NCBI GenBank assembly: GCA_964642235.1
Contig: CAZXOP010000066.1
Span: forward strand, 1 to 10,105
Length of the DNA stretch: 10,105 nucleotides
Reading direction: 5' to 3'
Source: CAYSND01 sp964642235
Lineage (GTDB): Bacteria > Bacteroidota > Bacteroidia > Bacteroidales > UBA932
The first letter of the stretch is position 1. Each line of letters opens with the position of its first letter. The translations under genes were made by a program, and so were the position numbers. The notes below the pieces were generated by a model. That model made no database searches and was not told the DNA's origin. It saw only the letters and a list, made by a program, of their open reading frames with translations. Below, one piece after another: positions 6,618-10,105 of this stretch.

Positions 6618-7691
6618 TTATTTATGTAGTTTCTCAAAATCTTGCATACACTGAACTAAAGCCTCAATAGAAGCGACAGGGCAAGCATTGTATGTGGAAG
6701 CACGGAATCCCCCTACTGAACGGTGTCCCTTAATACCTACCATACCTTTACTCTTAGCAAAAGCCATAAACTCCTCTTCAAGAGCCTCGTGCCCGGGAGC
6801 CATAACGAAACAGATATTCATAAGTGAACGGTCTTCTTTAGCAGCAGTCCCTACAAATAGAGGGTTGCGGTCTATCTCATTATAAAGAAGAGCAGCTTTC
6901 TTTTCGTTTTTCTCTTTCATAACTTTTAATCCACCCTGAGCCTTAACCCATTTTAGAGTTTCGCACATAACGAAAATAGAGAATACGGGAGGAGTATTAA
7001 ACATAGAATCTTCTCCTATATGAGTTCTATAGTCAAGCATAGTGGGGATATAGCGGGAAACTTTTCCTAAAACATCATTACGAACTATAACGAAAGTAAC
7101 ACCTGCAGGACCAACATTTTTCTGAGCACCACCATATATAAGGGCATATTTGCTAACATCCACAGGGCGACTCATAATGTCAGAAGACATATCGGCTACT
7201 AGTGGAACAGGGCTGGTCATATCTTCTTTTATCTCTGTTCCATAGATAGTGTTATTAGTGGTAATGTGGAAATAATCTACATCAGTAGGGATTTCGTATC
7301 CTTTAGGGATATAGCTGAAATTTTTATCGGCAGAAGATGCAAGAGCATAAGCACTTCCTAATCCTTTAGCCTCTTTGAGAGCCTTTTTAGCCCATACTCC
7401 TGTCTCAAGATAAGCTGCTTTTGTCTCAAGAAGGTTCATAGCAACATATAAGAATTCGAGAGAGGCACCACCTCCTAAGAACAATACAGAATACCCTTCA
7501 GGGATATTTAATAGTTCTTTCCATAGTGCACGACATTCATCCATTACGGCTTCCCACTCTTTGCTGCGGTGAGAAACTTCAATAACAGACATTCCTGTTC
7601 CTTTAAAATCCTTTAGAGCTTCGATAGATGCTTCGATAGCGGACTTTGGTAATACGCAAGGTCCTGCATTAAAATTGTGAGCTGTTTTCAT
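6618..7691 (-). CDS. serC: Phosphoserine aminotransferase
   Basis: A 357-residue PLP enzyme of class V aminotransferase type and normal SerC length. It converts 3-phosphohydroxypyruvate and glutamate to 3-phosphoserine and 2-oxoglutarate, and probably also acts in pyridoxal phosphate synthesis as other SerC proteins do. Landmarks: FNAGPCVLP (7-15), EVSHRSKEW (38-46), FLGGGASLEF (71-80), TTNNTIYGTE (144-153), ADMSSDIMSRP (167-177), the PLP lysine K191 in YGGAQKNVGPAGVT (186-199), and GHRSVGGFRASTYNACP (322-338). The start at ATG 7691 places FNAGP at the expected distance from the N-terminus. It is the first gene of the serC-serA-DUF1015-nucleotidyltransferase operon. Its promoter and repeat-bearing leader are listed separately. 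Confidence 0.97.
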   Translation of the reverse strand: MKTAHNFNAGPCVLPKSAIEASIEALKDFKGTGMSVIEVSHRSKEWEAVMDECRALWKELLNIPEGYSVLFLGGGASLEFLYVAMNLLETKAAYLETGVWAKKALKEAKGLGSAYALASSADKNFSYIPKGYEIPTDVDYFHITTNNTIYGTEIKEDMTSPVPLVADMSSDIMSRPVDVSKYALIYGGAQKNVGPAGVTFVIVRNDVLGKVSRYIPTMLDYRTHIGEDSMFNTPPVFSIFVMCETLKWVKAQGGLKVMKEKNEKKAALLYNEIDRNPLFVGTAAKEDRSLMNICFVMAPGHEALEEEFMAFAKSKGMVGIKGHRSVGGFRASTYNACPVASIEALVQCMQDFEKLHK

Positions 7692-7694
7692 GTA

Positions 7695-7723
7695 TTAAAA
7701 ATTATTATGCTTAAAAATTATTA
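7695..7723 (-). repeat. Perfect 13-bp tandem direct repeat in the serC leader
   Basis: On the minus strand TAATAATTTTTAA occurs at 7723-7711 and again at 7707-7695, separated by GCA, giving a 16-base period. The second copy is followed by TAC and then the serC ATG at 7691. Both copies lie downstream of the predicted transcription start and so in the untranslated leader. The region is very AT-rich, which raises the chance of coincidence, but 13 identical bases in register against the start codon are notable. Confidence 0.6.
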
Positions 7724-7743
7724 AATGGTTTCAAAATAAAGTT

Positions 7744-7772
7744 CAAATATACAAATAAATAATAGAATCAAA
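7744..7772 (-). promoter_or_regulatory. Probable promoter of the serC-serA-DUF1015-nucleotidyltransferase operon
   Basis: On the minus strand TTTG at 7772-7769 is followed after 17 bases by TATATTTG at 7751-7744, a full match to both parts of the Bacteroidetes promoter consensus. The -33 box starts 6 bases beyond the pyrI stop codon. From the -7 box to the serC ATG is 52 bases, so the leader is about 45-50 bases, the longest in the window. Confidence 0.7.
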
Positions 7773-7777
7773 CTTTT

Positions 7778-8254
7778 TTATCTCGTATTGCTTACGATTT
7801 TTAAGTGTTTGCTATCAGTAATCTTTTCACAATAGCAGCACTGTAACTCGATCTCCTCCTTATTAACGATGGTGTTAAACTTCGTCTCAATATCTTGATT
7901 ATTGGTTACACACATTGGGTTCATACACTTGGCAATTCCTGTTATCACATTAGGAATGGATATAACCTTTTTTTCTACCACCTTAAAATCTCTGATAATA
8001 TTTATGGTGGCTTTTGGGGCGATTAATGCGATTCTGTTAATCTCATCATCTCTGAAAAAACGGTTTGCTATCTTTATAATACTCTTTTTACCCAAATCTT
8101 TACTATCGAGGTTAATTCCGAAAGTAATTTGGTTATCAGAATCTTGGAGCTGTAAAATATCTATTACCCTGAAAAGTTGTTTTGAGGGTATATGGTCAAG
8201 CACTGTCCCATTCTCGATGGCACTTACCTGCATTTTTTTTCTTACTATTTCCAT
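7778..8254 (-). CDS. pyrI: Aspartate carbamoyltransferase regulatory chain
   Basis: A 158-residue protein, close to the roughly 150 residues usual for PyrI. The N-terminal allosteric domain begins MQVSAIENGTVLDHIPS (8-24), which aligns with the E. coli segment LQVEAIKRGTVIDHIPA and supports the ATG at 8254. This domain binds the effector nucleotides (CTP/UTP inhibitors, ATP activator) in characterised homologs. The C-terminal zinc domain has all four ligands: C110 and C115 in KCMNPMCVTN, C139 and C142 in QCCYC. The structural zinc joins regulatory dimers to catalytic trimers. The gene begins 12 bases after the pyrB stop with a strong Shine-Dalgarno sequence, and it is the last gene of the yigZ-pyrB-pyrI operon. 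A run of eight A residues lies early in the coding region, but the frame is intact. Confidence 0.95.
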   Translation of the reverse strand: MEIVRKKMQVSAIENGTVLDHIPSKQLFRVIDILQLQDSDNQITFGINLDSKDLGKKSIIKIANRFFRDDEINRIALIAPKATINIIRDFKVVEKKVISIPNVITGIAKCMNPMCVTNNQDIETKFNTIVNKEEIELQCCYCEKITDSKHLKIVSNTR

Positions 8255-8261
8255 TATGTTT

Positions 8262-8268
8262 TCTCCTT
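8262..8268 (-). promoter_or_regulatory. Strong Shine-Dalgarno site of pyrI overlapping the pyrB stop
   Basis: The minus strand reads AAGGAGA at 8268-8262, ending 7 bases before the pyrI ATG. Its AA belongs to the pyrB TAA stop codon. The other starts checked in this window have no comparable purine-rich site, as expected in Bacteroidetes, so this one stands out. It could let ribosomes finishing pyrB re-initiate efficiently on pyrI. Confidence 0.6.
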
Positions 8269-9172
8269 ATCTTTTTCCGAGTAAATATGATATAATCGCC
8301 ATTCTTATATAGACACCATTCTCTGCCTGCTTAAAATAGTAAGCGTAAGGGGTGTCGTCAACATCATTTGCTATCTCTTGAAGTCTTGGTAGTGGGTGCA
8401 GAACTTTCATTGTAGGCTTAATTCCTTCAAGCATAGAGGCTTCAAGTCTATATACATTTTTAACTTTCTCATACTCCATAGGGTCAGTAAATCTCTCCTG
8501 CTGGATTCTGGTCATATACAAAATATCTGTGGCACTAAGATGCTCCATCAAGTCTGTACTCTCATTAAATGGGATATTAAGGTGAGTCAGGTAGTCCTTA
8601 TATTCGTGTGGCATCATTAACTCTTCCGGAGAGGTAAAAATAAATGAGGGAGAGAAATGGGACATTGCATGTAAAAGAGAGTGTACTGTACGACCATATT
8701 TTAAGTCTCCAACCATATTGACAGTGATGTTTTCTATTCTCTTCTGTGTTTTGTAAATGGAGTAGAGGTCGAGTAGTGTTTGAGAGGGGTGCTGATTGGC
8801 ACCATCTCCGGCGTTTATTACAGGGACTGATGAGATTTCAGAGGCATACCTTGCACTCCCCTCCAGAGGGTGCCTCATGATTATAAGGTCTGCATAATTA
8901 GAGACCATTTTTATGGTATCTTTCAGACTTTCCCCCTTCCTCACACTCGTGTTACCTGCATCGGGAAAGCCTATTACCCTGGCTCCTAATCTATTAGATG
9001 CTGTTTCAAAACTTAGCCTTGTACGAGTGGAGGGCTCGAAAAAGATACAGGCAATAACCTTGTCATTTAGGAAATTCTGAGATTTATTTTGCTCAAATTC
9101 CGCAGCGACATTTAGAATATGAAGAATCTCCTCTTTCGAGAAATCTTGGATGGATATTAGACTCTTTTGCAT
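8267..9172 (-). CDS. pyrB: Aspartate carbamoyltransferase catalytic chain
   Basis: A 301-residue protein that condenses carbamoyl phosphate with aspartate to N-carbamoyl-aspartate, the committed step of pyrimidine synthesis. The carbamoyl-phosphate site is FFEPSTRTR (44-52) with S48, T49, R50 and T51. The neighbouring-subunit loop is SVRKGES (76-82) with K79. Further conserved residues are R100 in MRHP, H128 in QHPSQTLLDL, R161 in GRTVHS, R222 in TRIQQERF and HPLPR at 259-263. All expected active-site residues are present and the length is normal. It starts 12 bases after the yigZ stop and is followed by pyrI, so the enzyme should assemble as a class-B, allosteric dodecamer. No separate promoter or attenuator-like leader is seen ahead of it; transcription probably comes from upstream of yigZ. 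Confidence 0.97.
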   Translation of the reverse strand: MQKSLISIQDFSKEEILHILNVAAEFEQNKSQNFLNDKVIACIFFEPSTRTRLSFETASNRLGARVIGFPDAGNTSVRKGESLKDTIKMVSNYADLIIMRHPLEGSARYASEISSVPVINAGDGANQHPSQTLLDLYSIYKTQKRIENITVNMVGDLKYGRTVHSLLHAMSHFSPSFIFTSPEELMMPHEYKDYLTHLNIPFNESTDLMEHLSATDILYMTRIQQERFTDPMEYEKVKNVYRLEASMLEGIKPTMKVLHPLPRLQEIANDVDDTPYAYYFKQAENGVYIRMAIISYLLGKR

Positions 9173-9184
9173 TATTTATAATGT

Positions 9185-9799
9185 TTAGTTGTTTATTATT
9201 TCATTAATTTCCGCTATTTGCCCCATGCTCTCTTTAAATCGCTCTATATCACGCATCCTTACTCTTAGGTCTATAGAGCATGTTAGGTCAAAAAACTGGT
9301 CTGTCGGGGTCACATTCATCTCTTTGAGCCCTTTCATCACATCATTCATTTTTTCGTAAGAGAATCTTATGTTAAATGGTACCGTAGCTATTTTCTCAAC
9401 TATTTCAGCATTCGCTATGGCATCTGAAGAGGCAGATTTATATGCCTTTATTAGCCCCGGAACCCCAAGTTTAATCCCCCCAAAATATCTTACCACAACA
9501 ATTAAAATATCGCTTAATTCATTTGAAAGAATCTGCCCCAAAATAGGCCTCCCTGCTGAAGAAGAGGGCTCTCCATCATCATTGCATCTCCAGATGTCGC
9601 CCAAATAGCCTATCCTGTAGGCATAGCAGTGATGTCTTGCATCGAAATACTCCTTCTTTACCCCCGACAAAATAATCTTTACTTCTGCTTCGCTTTCGAC
9701 GGGGTATGCAAAAGAGAGAAATTTACTCCCTTTATCTCGGTAAACACCTTTAGAAAGGGCTGAAATGCTTTTGTAGCAGTCTTTAGTATTGTTCTCCAT
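9185..9799 (-). CDS. yigZ: YigZ/IMPACT family protein
   Basis: A 204-residue protein of usual YigZ length. ATG 9799 (MENNTKD) is preferred over an in-frame TTG at 9811, which lies inside the probable -7 box. The N-terminal IMPACT (UPF0029) domain has GSKFLSFAYPV (24-34), ARHHCYAYRIG (54-64), NDDGEPSSSAGRPILGQI (73-90) and VVVRYFGGIKLGVPGLIKAY (101-120). The C-terminal part (about 140-204) matches the DUF1949 ferredoxin-like domain in position and size. The bacterial function is not established; the eukaryotic IMPACT relative regulates the kinase GCN2, and a nucleic-acid or ribosome-related role has been proposed. It is the first gene of the operon with pyrB and pyrI, with a 12-base gap to pyrB. 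The link to pyrimidine synthesis is positional only. Confidence 0.92.
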   Translation of the reverse strand: MENNTKDCYKSISALSKGVYRDKGSKFLSFAYPVESEAEVKIILSGVKKEYFDARHHCYAYRIGYLGDIWRCNDDGEPSSSAGRPILGQILSNELSDILIVVVRYFGGIKLGVPGLIKAYKSASSDAIANAEIVEKIATVPFNIRFSYEKMNDVMKGLKEMNVTPTDQFFDLTCSIDLRVRMRDIERFKESMGQIAEINEIINN

Positions 9800-9808
9800 T
9801 TCAGAAAA

Positions 9809-9816
9809 CAAAGTTA
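9809..9816 (-). promoter_or_regulatory. Probable -7 box of the yigZ-pyrB-pyrI operon
   Basis: On the minus strand 9816-9809 reads TAACTTTG, matching TAnnTTTG. It lies only 9 bases ahead of the yigZ ATG at 9799, so the leader would be about 5 bases. No good -33 box is visible at the usual distance. The identical octamer on the other strand serves the divergent gene. Confidence 0.5.
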
Positions 9817-9825
9817 AAAAAAATA

Positions 9826-9856
9826 TTGGATGAATGGTCGTAGGATGTTAACTTTG
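9826..9856 (+). promoter_or_regulatory. Probable promoter of the acyl-CoA reductase-like gene
   Basis: TTG at 9826-9828 is followed after 20 bases by TAACTTTG at 9849-9856, fitting the Bacteroidetes pattern with a somewhat long spacer. The -7 box ends 4 bases before the ATG at 9861, so the transcript would be leaderless or nearly so. Confidence 0.5.
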
Positions 9857-9860
9857 TAAT

Positions 9861-10105
9861 ATGATTTCAATCGGAAACAATCTTAAAAAGTGGCTCGGCG
9901 GGGAAATAACCCTTCAATCTTTAGATGAAGCGGTAGCTCTTTCTGCGGCTGCAAATCCTGCTTTCACGCGTCAAATGCAGCTAAGGGCAATAAAAACAAT
10001 AGCAGAGGAGTTCCTTTCTGCTGAGAATCTCACCCCCTGGCTCGAAAAACAGGGACTTCCTCCGATTAGTCATAATTCCCATAAAGGGGCAATAAAGGTG
10101 GGAAT
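9861..10105 (+). CDS. Probable LuxC-like acyl-CoA reductase, N-terminal fragment cut by window edge
   Basis: An open frame from ATG 9861 runs 81 codons to the window edge with no stop (MISIGNNLKKWLGG...). It contains ANPAFTRQMQLRAIKTIAEEF (31-51) and ENLTPWLEKQ (55-64), then GAIKVG at the edge. This layout matches, from memory, the start of Bacteroidales acyl-CoA reductases of the LuxC family, where a helical 'NPWFT...AL.AI...L..ENL..WL' segment comes just before the first cofactor-domain strand (VGVVMAGNIP). Such proteins reduce acyl-CoA or acyl-enzyme to aldehyde. The diagnostic catalytic cysteine and cofactor motifs lie beyond the window, so the family call is likely but not proven. It is divergent from yigZ. 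Confidence 0.62.
   Translation, partial: MISIGNNLKKWLGGEITLQSLDEAVALSAAANPAFTRQMQLRAIKTIAEEFLSAENLTPWLEKQGLPPISHNSHKGAIKVG

Noticed and set aside
7692..7777. Possible riboswitch in the serC leader.
   Set aside because: The leader is too short and AT-rich, with no stable helices or known aptamer landmarks. Only the direct repeat is noteworthy.
7783..7802. Plus-strand hairpin TCGTA-TTGCT-TACGA followed by five T, resembling a terminator.
   Set aside because: It lies within the end of pyrI, which is on the minus strand, and no plus-strand gene is upstream of it. On the minus strand the stem is followed by A-rich rather than U-rich sequence. The stem is only 5 bp.
8232..8241. Run of eight A (minus strand) early in pyrI, a possible slippage or frameshift site.
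   Set aside because: The frame is intact on both sides, the N-terminus aligns with E. coli PyrI, and such runs are common in AT-rich genomes.
7902..8312. A 136-codon hydrophobic plus-strand frame opposite pyrI.
   Set aside because: The hydrophobicity arises from reading the antisense of AT-rich pyrI. PyrI has all zinc ligands and effector-domain motifs, and the plus frame runs on into the pyrB end.

Overview
The window looks like a Bacteroidota chromosome, probably order Bacteroidales. It is AT-rich and almost fully coding. Upstream sites fit the Bacteroidetes promoter pattern (a TTG/TTTG box, about 17-20 nt, then TAnnTTTG), and most starts lack a Shine-Dalgarno sequence. The gene families also fit: a short SerA with lysine in place of the catalytic histidine, a DUF362 ferredoxin-like protein, a phosphate-selective-type porin and a LuxC-like acyl-CoA reductase. 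Nothing suggests a phage, insertion sequence, CRISPR array, tRNA or rRNA. No gene-free stretch exceeds about 100 bases.

Layout. (1) Positions 1-2414, minus strand: a three-gene operon transcribed leftward, with a four-helix membrane protein, a DUF362/4Fe-4S protein and a lipoprotein of the endonuclease/exonuclease/phosphatase (EEP) fold that runs off the left edge. (2) Positions 2507-3517, plus strand: an outer-membrane porin of the OprO/OprP type, divergent from region 1 across a 92-base promoter region. (3) Positions 3522-7691, minus strand: a four-gene operon, serC - serA - DUF1015 - nucleotidyltransferase, with gaps of only 5-8 bases. It has a well-matched promoter and a leader carrying a perfect 13-bp tandem direct repeat against the serC start codon. 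(4) Positions 7778-9799, minus strand: a three-gene operon, yigZ/IMPACT - pyrB - pyrI. (5) Position 9861 to the right edge, plus strand: the start of a probable LuxC-type acyl-CoA reductase, divergent from region 4.

How the genes work together. SerA and SerC make 3-phosphoserine from 3-phosphoglycerate. The two genes co-transcribed with them, DUF1015 and an NTP-transferase-fold enzyme, have no settled role, and no phosphoserine phosphatase (serB) is in the window. The DUF1015 protein carries an ADGHHR box resembling the phosphate-binding box of ParB/sulfiredoxin-fold enzymes such as free-serine kinases, which makes a role in phosphoserine/serine interconversion a testable guess. PyrB and PyrI form a class-B (E. 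coli-like) aspartate transcarbamoylase for pyrimidine synthesis. Most of the window is ordinary housekeeping sequence. The serine operon and its leader are the parts most worth a second look.
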